Assembly (NCBI RefSeq): GCF_009846745.1 | Contig: NZ_AQPF01000002.1 | Span: forward strand, 62,001-126,000 | From: Alloalcanivorax xiamenensis | GTDB lineage: Bacteria > Pseudomonadota > Gammaproteobacteria > Pseudomonadales > Alcanivoracaceae | DNA length: 64,000 nt | Direction: 5' to 3' | Part shown: in pieces, positions 26,430 to 34,754 of the stretch | Position numbering within the stretch: position 1 is the stretch's first letter | Layout: each line of letters begins with the position of its first letter | The notes under the pieces: model-generated | Databases searched by the model: none | Told to the model about the DNA's origin: nothing | What the model saw: only the letters and a program-made list of their open reading frames with translations | Made by a program: the position numbers and the translations under genes

Positions 26430-26858
26430 TTAGATTTCCAGCTGCTGCGGCTGCTGAGCAGCATGAGGATGCTCGGCGCCGGCGTAGACTTTGAGTTTGC
26501 TGAACATGGCGCGACCCAGCGGGGTACGCGGCAACATGCCCTTCACGGCCTTTTCGATAACCAGTTGCGGCTTGCTGCCGATCAGGGTTTCGAAGTTGGC
26601 TTCCTTGATGCCGCCCGGATAGCCGGTATGACGATAATACATCTTGTTACTGGCTTTTTTGCCGGTAACCGCCACTTTCTCGGCGTTGATCACCACGATA
26701 TAGTCGCCGGTGTCCACATGCGGAGTGAATTCCGGCTTGTGTTTACCGCGCAGACGACTGGCGATTTCTGTAGCCAGCCGACCCAGCGTTTTGCCGGAGG
26801 CGTCTACCACATACCAGTCGCGCTTTACGCTTTCCGGTTTCGCGCTGAAGGTCTTCAT
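26430..26858 (-). CDS. rplM: 50S ribosomal protein L13
   Basis: A 142-residue protein with the family motifs WYVVDASGKTLGRLATEIA, GDYIVVINAEKVAVTGKK, KMYYRHTGYPGG and GMLPRTPLGRAMFSKLKVYAG. Normal length. It is the first gene of rplM-rpsI; its 5' leader contains two overlapping inverted repeats that may be regulatory. Confidence 0.98.
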   Translation of the reverse strand: MKTFSAKPESVKRDWYVVDASGKTLGRLATEIASRLRGKHKPEFTPHVDTGDYIVVINAEKVAVTGKKASNKMYYRHTGYPGGIKEANFETLIGSKPQLVIEKAVKGMLPRTPLGRAMFSKLKVYAGAEHPHAAQQPQQLEI

Positions 26859-26901
26859 GGGAGTCTTCCCTAAAAATTTGTGCCCTAAATTCAGATGCTT
26901 A

Positions 26902-26938
26902 CGGGTTCCAAGAACCCGCCGGCGTTAAGCCCGCCGGG
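26902..26938 (-). promoter_or_regulatory. Candidate structured leader of rplM-rpsI
   Basis: A perfect 7-bp hairpin (CGGGTTC / GAACCCG, 3-nt loop, 26902-26918) shares bases with a second hairpin (CCCGGCG with CGCCGG-GGG, about 26914-26938) in the minus-strand rplM leader. Both cannot form fully at once. The L13 protein is known to feed back on its own mRNA in E. coli; a match to a known leader was not established here. Confidence 0.35.
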
Positions 26939-27086
26939 CAAGAGGGCACGAATTGTACTGAAGCGCCCGAGTAAAGACAAGCACGGAAAACGGGAAATTG
27001 TTGGGTATAGTCAGCTGACTCGTTCTTGCCTGAAAAGACACCTGAAAAGCCGCCCGGACAGACCCGGACAGACGTAAGGAGCCACC

Positions 27087-28124
27087 ATGGAATACCGCTT
27101 TCTCGGCCACACCGAGTTGAAAGTCAGCAGCCTGTGCCTGGGCACCATGACCTGGGGCAACCAGAACACCGCCGAGGACGGCTTCGCGCAGATGGACCTG
27201 GCCCTCGACCACGGGATCAATTTCTTCGATACCGCGGAAATGTACGCGGTTCCGGCCAGCCCGGAAACCTCTTTCCGCACAGAGACCATCATCGGCGAGT
27301 GGTTCGCCCGCACCGGCAACCGCGACAAGGTGGTGCTGGCCACCAAGGCCGCCGGCCCCGGTGACTATGTCAAACATATCCGTGGTGGCCCGCGCCTGAG
27401 CCCGGCCAGCCTGCAAGAAGCGGTGGAAGGCAGTCTCAAGCGCCTGCAAACCGACGTCATCGACGTCTATCAACTGCACTGGCCGGAGCGCCCCACCAAC
27501 TATTTCGGCCGTCTCGGCTACAAGCATCGCGAGGACAACCAGGCGGTGCCGATCGCGGAAACCGTGGCCGGCCTGAAGACACTGGTGGACGCTGGCAAGA
27601 TCCGCCACTGGGGGCTGTCCAATGAAACCCCCTGGGGCACCATGACCTTTATCCACGAGGCGGAAAAGATCGGCCTGGAGCGTCCGGTTTCGATCCAGAA
27701 CCCCTATTCCCTGCTCAACCGCAGCTTCGAGGTCGGCCTGGCCGAGGTGGCACACCGCGAAGGCGTTGGCCTGCTGGCCTACTCGCCACTGGCCTTCGGC
27801 CTGCTCAGCGGCAAATACCGTAACGGCCAGTGGCCGGAAAAAGGCCGGCTGACGCTGTTCAAGCACTTCTCCCGCTATACCAACGACCAGTCCATCGCCG
27901 CCACCGAGGCTTACTGCCAATTGGCGGAACGGCACGGGGTCAGCCCCACCCAACTGGCGCTGCAGTTCGTCACCACCCGCCCGTTCGTCACCAGCAACAT
28001 CATCGGCGCCACCACCCTGGAGCAGCTCCGGGAAAACCTGGACAGCGTCAACGTGAGCTGGAATGACGAGCTGGAAAAGGAGATCGAAGCGATTCATACC
28101 CGCTTCCCTTATCCGGCACCCTGA
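27087..28124 (+). CDS. NADP(H)-dependent aldo-keto reductase, Tas-like
   Basis: A 345-residue TIM-barrel oxidoreductase. The catalytic tetrad of the superfamily is visible: Asp and Tyr in FFDTAEMYAVP (about 47-54), Lys in VLATKAAG and His in YQLHWPER. Together with the insertion YFGRLGYKHRED, MEYRFLGHTELKVSSLCLGTMTWG is the Tas (tyrosine-auxotrophy suppressor) subfamily signature. A strong AAGGAG lies 6 bp before the start. It is monocistronic or the first of a loose rightward group; the physiological substrate is unknown. Confidence 0.88.
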   Translation: MEYRFLGHTELKVSSLCLGTMTWGNQNTAEDGFAQMDLALDHGINFFDTAEMYAVPASPETSFRTETIIGEWFARTGNRDKVVLATKAAGPGDYVKHIRGGPRLSPASLQEAVEGSLKRLQTDVIDVYQLHWPERPTNYFGRLGYKHREDNQAVPIAETVAGLKTLVDAGKIRHWGLSNETPWGTMTFIHEAEKIGLERPVSIQNPYSLLNRSFEVGLAEVAHREGVGLLAYSPLAFGLLSGKYRNGQWPEKGRLTLFKHFSRYTNDQSIAATEAYCQLAERHGVSPTQLALQFVTTRPFVTSNIIGATTLEQLRENLDSVNVSWNDELEKEIEAIHTRFPYPAP

Positions 28125-28179
28125 GGCAGGAACCGCACCGGGGCCAGTTGGCTCCCATGGATTGCGCCATGAAGCCGCC

Positions 28180-28437
28180 GTGGGACGCTTGCTGGCAAGC
28201 GAATCGCCAACGGACCGGGGGCATTCGCGGCCAAGGCCGCTTCCCACAGCAATGGGCCACGAAGCCGCTCGTGGGAGCTTCCATCGTGCCTTGCAAGCTC
28301 ACTGAGACGCCGCACGCTAGCGGGCCAGCCAGCAGGCTGGCTCCCACAGATCATGCTACGAAGCCACCGTGGGAAGCTTGCTGGCAAGCGAATCTCTTTC
28401 CAGGAGCCCATTCGCTTGCCAGCAAGCTTCCCACAGC
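28180..28437. repeat. Cluster of about six REP-like units
   Basis: Units at 28180-28204, 28223-28250, 28271-28298, 28324-28349, 28369-28393 and 28410-28434 alternate in orientation. The last two form a perfect 25-bp stem with a 16-nt loop. They occupy nearly the whole gap between the aldo-keto reductase and the TetR gene, leaving about 70 bp for the next promoter. Confidence 0.75.
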
Positions 28438-28449
28438 CCTGCCCCCCTC

Positions 28450-28493
28450 TTGACGACATCCCGGTTATCGGCGCAATGTTAACATCGTTAACA
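28450..28493 (+). promoter_or_regulatory. Candidate promoter and palindromic operator of the TetR gene
   Basis: TGTTAAC and GTTAACA form a perfect 7-bp inverted repeat with a 3-nt spacer (28477-28493), only 17 bp before the TetR start codon. TTGACG (28450-28455) could be the -35 box, with a weak -10 (CAATGT, 28474-28479, 18-bp spacing) overlapping the palindrome. This is a typical TetR autorepression layout. Confidence 0.55.
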
Positions 28494-28509
28494 CAGCACC
28501 GGGATCAGC

Positions 28510-29127
28510 ATGAGCTCCACCTATCATCACGGCGATCTGTACCGCCAGGCTCTGGAACAGGCTCAGACCCTCCTTCATGAGGATGGCGTGGCGGCGGTCA
28601 CCCTGCGGGCCCTGGCCCGCCGTCTGCAAGTGACCGCGCCGGCGCTGTACCGGCATTTCCGCAATCGCGACAGCCTGCTTGCCGCACTGGCCGAGCACGG
28701 GTTCCTGAAGCTGCGTCAACAACTGCTGGCGGTTCAGCGGGACGACGCCCTGGAACGGCTCACCGGCATCGGCCAGGCCTACATCGCCTTCGCCCAGGCC
28801 CGACCCAACCTGTATCGGCTGATGTTCGGCGGCCAACTGCTGCCGCGTGGCGCCCATCCGGACCTGGACACCGCCGGTCTCGGCGCCTTCGCTGTATTGC
28901 AGAAAAGCATTGACGACGCGCTCGCCGCCGACTACCTGAACGGCCAGCCGGCCGGCCCTCTGGCCGCCGCCGCCTGGTCCCTGGTGCACGGTTTCGCCGA
29001 ACTGACCATCGACGGTCACCTGCCCGACGAGCAACAGGCCCCGGGCCTGGCGGCGCTGGTCACCCGGCTGCTGCTACCCGGCGGCCCGCCTTCCGACGAT
29101 AACAATAACCCCCAACACCAGCCCTGA
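28510..29127 (+). CDS. TetR/AcrR-family transcriptional regulator
   Basis: A 205-residue repressor-type protein. The N-terminal HTH is clear: GVAAVTLRALARRLQVTAPALYRHFRNRDSLLAALAEH (about residues 27-64). The C-terminal ligand domain contains FARPNLYRLMFGG-like text and SLVHGFAELTIDG, which resembles the TetR C-terminal WHG domain. It is 11 bp upstream of the flavin oxidoreductase gene and probably controls it and itself through the palindrome in front. The inducer is unknown. Confidence 0.87.
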   Translation: MSSTYHHGDLYRQALEQAQTLLHEDGVAAVTLRALARRLQVTAPALYRHFRNRDSLLAALAEHGFLKLRQQLLAVQRDDALERLTGIGQAYIAFAQARPNLYRLMFGGQLLPRGAHPDLDTAGLGAFAVLQKSIDDALAADYLNGQPAGPLAAAAWSLVHGFAELTIDGHLPDEQQAPGLAALVTRLLLPGGPPSDDNNNPQHQP

Positions 29128-29138
29128 AGGAGCGTGCC

Positions 29139-30758
29139 ATGCCCACTCCCAGTACCCTGCGAATTGGCCGACGCTACCGCGCCAACCGCCTGCAAGGCCC
29201 TTACGATGCCCTGGTCATTGGTTCCGGCATCGGCGGCCTCAGCGCCGCCGCCTGCCTGAGCAAGCTCGGCAAGAAGGTCGCGGTGTTCGAACAACACTAC
29301 ACCGCCGGCGGTTTTACCCACACCTACGAACGCAACGGCTACGAATGGGACGTGGGCGTCCATTACATCGGTGACGTGGGCAAGGATCACACTCTGGCGA
29401 AGCGGCTGTTCGACCACATCACTGACGGTCAATTGCAATGGGCGCCGATGGATCCCTGCTACGATCGTATCCACCTGGGCGACCGGCAGTACGATCTGAT
29501 GGCCGGCCCCAAGGCCTTCGTCGAGACGCTGAAGCGGGCGTTCCCGGACGACCACGACGCCATCGACCGCTACATGAAGCTCACCGCCAAGGCCGCCACC
29601 GCGATTCAGGTGCTGACCACCGCCAAGGTGCTGCCCGGCGCCGTCGGCAAATTGCTGGCCAAGGGATTGAGCGTCACCGATGCCGGCAAACTGAACCGGC
29701 CCACCGCCGACGTGCTGGGTGAGCTGACCGACAATCGCGAACTGATCGCGGTGCTCACCGGCCAGTGGGGTGACAACGGCCTGCCACCGGAACAGTCCAG
29801 TTTTCTGATCCACGCCATCATCGCCCGTCACTACTTGTATGGCGGCTTCTATCCGGTGGGCGGCGCCTCCGCCATGGCCACAACCATTATCCCGGTGATC
29901 CAGCAGGGCGGCGGCGACGTGTTCACCTATGCCGACGTAAAGGAAATCATTGTCGAGAACAGCCGCGCCACCGGCCTGAGGCTGGCGGACGGTAATGTGG
30001 TTTCCGCGCCGGTGATCATCAGTGACGCCGGCGTCTTCAACACCTTCCAGAACCTGTTGCCGGAGACCTGCGCACAACGCCAGGACTATCTGGACCGGCT
30101 GACCCGGGTGGAACGTTCCATGGCCAGCGCCTGCCTGTACGTGGGCCTCAACGCCGACGCCACCACCCTGGGACTGCCGAAAACCAATTTCTGGATTTAC
30201 CCGGACAGCGACTATCAGCGGCAACTGGAGCAAGCCCTGGCGGCCCCCGATGATCACGATATTCCGCTGACTTATATTTCATTTCCCAGTGCCAAGGATC
30301 CGAGCTTCAGCGAACGCTATCCGGGGCGCGCCACCATCGAGATTGTCGCCGCCGCCCCTTATCAGTGGTTCCAGGCCTGGGACGGCACACCCTGGGGCAA
30401 ACGGGGCGACGATTACGAAGCGTTCAAGGAAGCGTTCTCACAACGGTTGCTGGAAAAACTGTTCGAGAAAATGCCGCACCTGCGGGAGCACCTCGACTAC
30501 CACGAGCTCTCCACGCCGCTTTCCACCGCTTATTTCTGCCGCTACCCCAGTGGTGAGATCTACGGCCTCAACCACGATCCGAACCGGTTCGAGCAACAAT
30601 GGCTGCGCCCCAAGACCACCATTCCCGGCCTCTATCTCACTGGCCAGGACGTGCTCACCTGTGGCGTCGCCGGGGCCATGATCGCCGGGCTGGTCACCGC
30701 CATTTCGGTGGGCGGCGCGCGCGCCCTACCGTTGGCCAAATCCATGTTCGCGGGCTGA
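29139..30758 (+). CDS. FAD-dependent oxidoreductase of the phytoene desaturase / RetSat type
   Basis: A 539-residue protein. The dinucleotide-binding loop GSGIGG (28-33) is followed by CLSKLGKKVAVFEQHYTAGGFTHTYERNGYEWDVGVHYIG, the CrtI/all-trans-retinol 13,14-reductase signature. A C-terminal FAD motif is seen as PGLYLTGQDVLTCGVAGAM. The family reduces or desaturates polyene or fatty substrates; the actual substrate is unknown. It is translated right after the TetR gene (SD AAGGAG) and followed by an SGNH hydrolase. Confidence 0.82.
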   Translation: MPTPSTLRIGRRYRANRLQGPYDALVIGSGIGGLSAAACLSKLGKKVAVFEQHYTAGGFTHTYERNGYEWDVGVHYIGDVGKDHTLAKRLFDHITDGQLQWAPMDPCYDRIHLGDRQYDLMAGPKAFVETLKRAFPDDHDAIDRYMKLTAKAATAIQVLTTAKVLPGAVGKLLAKGLSVTDAGKLNRPTADVLGELTDNRELIAVLTGQWGDNGLPPEQSSFLIHAIIARHYLYGGFYPVGGASAMATTIIPVIQQGGGDVFTYADVKEIIVENSRATGLRLADGNVVSAPVIISDAGVFNTFQNLLPETCAQRQDYLDRLTRVERSMASACLYVGLNADATTLGLPKTNFWIYPDSDYQRQLEQALAAPDDHDIPLTYISFPSAKDPSFSERYPGRATIEIVAAAPYQWFQAWDGTPWGKRGDDYEAFKEAFSQRLLEKLFEKMPHLREHLDYHELSTPLSTAYFCRYPSGEIYGLNHDPNRFEQQWLRPKTTIPGLYLTGQDVLTCGVAGAMIAGLVTAISVGGARALPLAKSMFAG

Positions 30759-30775
30759 CTCTTCATGGAGCAATC

Positions 30776-31504
30776 ATGATCCGTTTCTGGCTGGCGCTGC
30801 TGCTGTTGTCCCCCTGGCTGCTGTGGCAGGCGAGGCGAACCCGAGCCACCACGCCACGCCTGCCGGAGGCCGGCGGCGAACCCCATGGCCTCTGCGGCGA
30901 TGAAGGGCCTATCCTGCGTCTGCTGGTGGTGGGCGAATCCACCGCCGCGGGAGTCGGCGTGCAAACCCATGACCAAGGCCTGGCGGCCCATCTGGCGGAA
31001 CAGCTGAGTGCCCGCTTTCGACGGCCGGTCGGTTGGCAAACCGTGGGGATAAACGGCATTCGCGCCGCCGGGCTGCTGGAACATCTGGTTTCCGTGCCGC
31101 CGGCCGATCTCGCGATCATCAGTCTGGGCGTCAACGACACCACCAGCCTGACCCGGCGCCATGCCTACCGGCAAGCGCTGTCCGACTTGATTGTCGCGCT
31201 GCGAAGCGACAACGCCGACCTCCCCATCTATATATTGGCGGTACCACCGATGCAGCGTTTCACCGCCCTGCCTCGTCCGCTACGGGATCTGCTCGGCTGG
31301 CGCGCCCAAGGACTGGATCGGGTACAGCGGGATCTGGCCCGCGCACTGCCCGGAGTACGCCATCTGGTCTATCCACTGGTGGATGGCGAGGGTCTTCTGG
31401 CCGAGGATGGCTATCACCCCTCGGCCCGGGGCTACGCCTATATCGCTGGCGCGGTGGCCGACGGGATCAGAGAAGACCGCCCCACGGTCGTGGACTCACG
31501 CTGA
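30776..31504 (+). CDS. SGNH/GDSL-type esterase, membrane-anchored
   Basis: A 242-residue hydrolase. A hydrophobic N-terminal segment (residues 2-18) may be a signal anchor. The SGNH blocks are in order: GEST with nucleophile Ser55, Gly in GINGIRAAG, GVND at 118-121, and D211-G-Y-H214 as the catalytic Asp/His. The frame is open far upstream inside the previous gene, but ATG at 30776 with GGAG 5 bp before it gives the natural start. Probably an esterase or lipase acting with the adjacent oxidoreductase; the substrate is unknown. Confidence 0.82.
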   Translation: MIRFWLALLLLSPWLLWQARRTRATTPRLPEAGGEPHGLCGDEGPILRLLVVGESTAAGVGVQTHDQGLAAHLAEQLSARFRRPVGWQTVGINGIRAAGLLEHLVSVPPADLAIISLGVNDTTSLTRRHAYRQALSDLIVALRSDNADLPIYILAVPPMQRFTALPRPLRDLLGWRAQGLDRVQRDLARALPGVRHLVYPLVDGEGLLAEDGYHPSARGYAYIAGAVADGIREDRPTVVDSR

Positions 31505-31574
31505 TTCGCTGCCAAGGCAGCTTCCCACAGCGGCTCCGTCGCTCTCTCTGTGGGAAGCTGCCTTGGCGGCGAAT
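31504..31574. repeat. REP-like inverted pair
   Basis: ATTCGCTGCCAAGGCAGCTT + CCCACAG and its near reverse complement (31549-31574) lie between the convergent esterase and GntR genes. They could act as a bidirectional terminator. Confidence 0.7.
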
Positions 31575-31592
31575 ACAGCACCTCCATCCGGA

Positions 31593-32288
31593 TTAGCGCC
31601 CACCACCGTTTCCATAAAACGCCGCGTCCGGCAGGCTCTGAATCGCCAGCCGGGAACTGCGGATGTGCAGGCGGGTGCAACGCTCCGCCCGTTTCGGATT
31701 ACCGGCCAGAATCGCCTCCCCCATGATCTGATACTCACGGAAACGGCGCGGCGGGTTGGTGAACTGATCGTAGGACTGAAACTGCTGGCGCAACAGCTGC
31801 ACCATGGTCGCCGGCAGCATGCGCGGTAACTCCCGGTTGCCGCCGATGTCGATCATCACACCGTAAAAGCGGTCCCGCTGCTCCAGGTAGGAAAAACTCA
31901 ACCCTCGCCGGCGATGGTCCAACAGTTCGTCAAAGGCCTCTTCAAAACGCCGGCGGTGATCGGCCAGGTCGATACGCTGCGCCGCCAAACGCGCCGCCAG
32001 GCCCAGCAACACCTCAATGTTCTGCAACAGGTCGCGTACTTCTTCGCGGCTCAGCGAGCGGATGTAGGCGCCCTTGTGCCGGGTCAGCGTAATGATGCGC
32101 TCCGCCGCCAGCCGCTTCAGCGCTTCCCGCACCGGGCCCCGGCTCACTCCCAGTTCGCGGGTCAAATCCGCCTCCACCAGGCGCTGCCCGGGCACATAAC
32201 GGCCGCTGCCAATGCCTTTGCAAATAGCCTGGATCACCGCATCCGGTGAACTCAGCGGCGGCGAGGCGGTATCTTCGGCTCTGCGCAT
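31593..32288 (-). CDS. GntR-family regulator with FCD domain
   Basis: A 231-residue regulator. The winged HTH is seen as GQRLVEADLTRELGVSRGPVREALKRLAAERIITL (about residues 33-68); the C-terminal all-helical FCD-type effector domain includes LLQNIEVLLGLAARLAAQRI and ends with the RCTRLHIRSSR segment. The frame opens 26 codons earlier, but ATG at 32288 with AGGA 9 bp before it is preferred. It diverges from the LIV-type transporter operon, which it probably regulates. Confidence 0.87.
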   Translation of the reverse strand: MRRAEDTASPPLSSPDAVIQAICKGIGSGRYVPGQRLVEADLTRELGVSRGPVREALKRLAAERIITLTRHKGAYIRSLSREEVRDLLQNIEVLLGLAARLAAQRIDLADHRRRFEEAFDELLDHRRRGLSFSYLEQRDRFYGVMIDIGGNRELPRMLPATMVQLLRQQFQSYDQFTNPPRRFREYQIMGEAILAGNPKRAERCTRLHIRSSRLAIQSLPDAAFYGNGGGR

Positions 32289-32390
32289 GGCAAACAGTCC
32301 TTGATCGTCTTGTTTCAGGGGCCGGAGCAGGCTGGCAGCGCATTCTAATGAGCCCTCGCCCGGCACGCACCTTCCAATTTTGTCAGCAAC

Positions 32391-32416
32391 ATTGTCCTAC
32401 GATATTGACCAACAAT
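32391..32416. promoter_or_regulatory. Possible operator in the divergent GntR/transporter gap
   Basis: ATTGT and ACAAT bracket a 16-bp centre containing TATTGACCA in the AT-rich middle of the 224-bp gap between the GntR gene and the transporter operon. It is an imperfect symmetric element; assignment to the GntR protein is inference. Confidence 0.3.
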
Positions 32417-32512
32417 AGTCCATGGGCTAGTTTCAGACAAACGCGACACCTCACCACCCGCCGCGCCACCGGGCCCGGCGTATAAACACAACAACCATTG
32501 AGGAGGCATACC

Positions 32513-33727
32513 ATGCCACGTTGGATCACCACGGCCGCCGCCATCACCGCCCTGGGCGTCATCTCCCCCGCGGTTCAGGCCGAACCTCTGAAAATCGCCA
32601 TCATCGAATCCCTGTCCGGCCCGCAAACCTCCACCGGCCGCCTGATCGCCACCGCCGCCGAGTACGTCATCGACCAGGCCAACGCCGACGGCGGATTCAA
32701 TGGCGAAGCAATCCAGGTGAAGGAATACGACAACGCCGGCGACACTTCCGGTGCCGCCACCAAGTTCCGCGAAGCGGCGGCCGGCGGCGGCGCGTCCTCG
32801 GCGATTGGTGGCCAGGTCACCGAAGATGTGCGCAAGCACAACATCCGCAACCCGGACAATCCGATCATCTATATCAATGTGGGTGCCGAGGCCATGGAAC
32901 TGCGCGGCAAGAAGTGTCATTTCCACGCCTTCCACTTCACCACCACCGCGCCCTATCGCACCGTCCCGCTGATGCAGGTCATGTCCGAACAAGGCGACCT
33001 CGGCAAACGCGTTTATTCCATCAACCAGAACTACTCCTGGGGCCGCGACATGGAAACCGCCATCGTCGACAACGCGGACCGGTTCGACTATCAGGTGGTG
33101 GACAAGGTGCTCCACGAGGTGAACCGGATCCAGGACTTCTCTCCGTTCGTGGCCCGTATCAAATCGGAAAATCCGGATTCCGTGATCACCGGCAACTGGT
33201 CCAATGACCTGCTGCTGCTGATGAAGGCGGTGGGCGATGCCAACCTGGATATCACTTTCGGCACCATCTTCATGGATCAGCCCGGCAATGTGGCCAACGC
33301 CGGCAATGTGGCCGAGGGCCATTACGTGGCCCACAGTAGCAACATAGAGCTTCTCGACGAGGCCGGCACCGAAGCCTACAGAAAAGCCACCGGCCACTAT
33401 CCGGTGTTCATTGAACCGACCACGCTGAACGGCGTCGGGCTGTTCGCCGAAGCGCTGAAAAAAGTGAATTTCGACGGCGGCGATATCGATGTCAACGAGA
33501 TCGCCAAGGCCATGGAAAACACCACCTTCGACAACGGCCTGGGCGGCATGCATGTGCGCAAAGCGGATCATCAGGCGGTGATTCCGATCGTCGTGTCCCA
33601 GGTGGCCCGTGACGTCAAGTACCCGGTGGACGGCACCGAACTGGGCTTCAAGCCGATCAAGACCGTGGCCGGCGAGGACGCCATCTACCCGGCCCAGGAC
33701 AGCTGCCGCATGCGGCGCCCCGAATAA
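32513..33727 (+). CDS. ABC transporter substrate-binding protein, LivJ type
   Basis: A 404-residue periplasmic protein. The signal peptide ends near residue 23 (AVQA/EP). The mature start PLKIAIIESLSGPQTSTGR and the later GGQVTEDVRKHN, NYSWGRDMETA and GNWSNDLLLLMKAV are type I periplasmic-binding-protein features (Peripla_BP_6). The ATG at 32513 has AGGAGG 6 bp upstream; a TTG five codons earlier is less likely. Gene neighbours suggest the ligand is a carboxylic acid that is CoA-activated by the co-encoded ligase, not necessarily a branched amino acid. Confidence 0.88.
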   Translation: MPRWITTAAAITALGVISPAVQAEPLKIAIIESLSGPQTSTGRLIATAAEYVIDQANADGGFNGEAIQVKEYDNAGDTSGAATKFREAAAGGGASSAIGGQVTEDVRKHNIRNPDNPIIYINVGAEAMELRGKKCHFHAFHFTTTAPYRTVPLMQVMSEQGDLGKRVYSINQNYSWGRDMETAIVDNADRFDYQVVDKVLHEVNRIQDFSPFVARIKSENPDSVITGNWSNDLLLLMKAVGDANLDITFGTIFMDQPGNVANAGNVAEGHYVAHSSNIELLDEAGTEAYRKATGHYPVFIEPTTLNGVGLFAEALKKVNFDGGDIDVNEIAKAMENTTFDNGLGGMHVRKADHQAVIPIVVSQVARDVKYPVDGTELGFKPIKTVAGEDAIYPAQDSCRMRRPE

Positions 33728-33805
33728 ACGACTCCGTTTTCGATTCCGCGGCCGCGTCCGTGCGGGCGCCGGCCGCCATACTGATAACAACATCGGGAGA
33801 GACGC

Positions 33806-34747
33806 ATGGAGTTCCTGATCGTCTCCACGCTGAACGGCGTCATCTACGGCATGCTTCTGTTCATGGTATCCGCCGGGTTGACGCTGATTTTCGGCATGAT
33901 GGGCGTACTCAACTTCGCCCACGCTTCGTTCTATATGCTGGGCGCCTACTTCGCCTACACCCTTTCCGGCCTGTTCAATTTCTGGGTGGGGCTGATCGTC
34001 GCCCCGCTGCTGGTGGCCATCATCGGCATGTTCATTGAGCGCTACATGCTGCGCCGGGTGCATGCTCATGGCCACGCCCACGAACTGCTGCTGACCTTCG
34101 GCCTGGTATTCATCTTCGAGGAGTTGATCAAGCTGTTCTACGGCGACTTCCCGGTGAATTATCAGCGCCCGGATTATCTCAACTTCGCCATCTTCAATCT
34201 GTTCGGCACCGACTACCCGTTCTATCGCGTATTCATCGGCCTGGTGGCTTTGTTGATGTTCATCGTGTTGTTCGTGCTGTTGACCCGCACGCGGGTGGGC
34301 ATGGTGGTGCGTGCCGCCGAACGCCTGCCGGACACCGCGCGGGCGCTGGGGCATAACGTGCCCATGGTGTTTCTCGGTGTGTTCGGCGCTGGCGCGGCCC
34401 TGGCCGGCCTGTCCGGCGCGGTGGCCGGCGCGTTCTTCCCCACCAATCCGAACATGGCACTGGAACTGGGCGTGATCGTCTTCGTGGTGGTGGTGGTGGG
34501 CGGCCTCGGCTCCCTGGCCGGCTCACTGATCGCCTCGCTGCTGATCGGCGTATTCAGTTCCTTCGCGGTGGGCCTGGACTGGTCGCTGGCTTCACTGTTC
34601 GGCTTGATCGGCCTGGGTGACTGGGCCAACGGTCTGGGCGGGTTGGTGACCATGCCGCTGTCCTCGATCTCCGCCACCGTTCCCTTCCTGTTGATGCTCA
34701 TCGTGCTGCTGGTGCGTCCAGCCGGCCTGATGGGCTCGAAGAATTGA
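33806..34747 (+). CDS. ABC transporter permease, LivH type
   Basis: A 313-residue inner-membrane permease. N-terminal LNGVIYGMLLFMVSAGLTLIFGMMGVLNFAHASFYMLGA is the LivH/LivM consensus. About eight hydrophobic helices, and the EAA-like loop TRTRVGMVVRAAERLPDTARALG contacts the ATPases. It is second in the five-gene transporter block; the 78-bp gap before it is the largest in the operon. Confidence 0.9.
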   Translation: MEFLIVSTLNGVIYGMLLFMVSAGLTLIFGMMGVLNFAHASFYMLGAYFAYTLSGLFNFWVGLIVAPLLVAIIGMFIERYMLRRVHAHGHAHELLLTFGLVFIFEELIKLFYGDFPVNYQRPDYLNFAIFNLFGTDYPFYRVFIGLVALLMFIVLFVLLTRTRVGMVVRAAERLPDTARALGHNVPMVFLGVFGAGAALAGLSGAVAGAFFPTNPNMALELGVIVFVVVVVGGLGSLAGSLIASLLIGVFSSFAVGLDWSLASLFGLIGLGDWANGLGGLVTMPLSSISATVPFLLMLIVLLVRPAGLMGSKN

Positions 34748-34754
34748 GGAGGCC

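Noticed and set aside
32345..34354. 669-codon minus-strand frame over the transporter genes
   Set aside because: Shadow of the LivJ- and LivH-type genes; His/Asp-rich, no recognisable domain.
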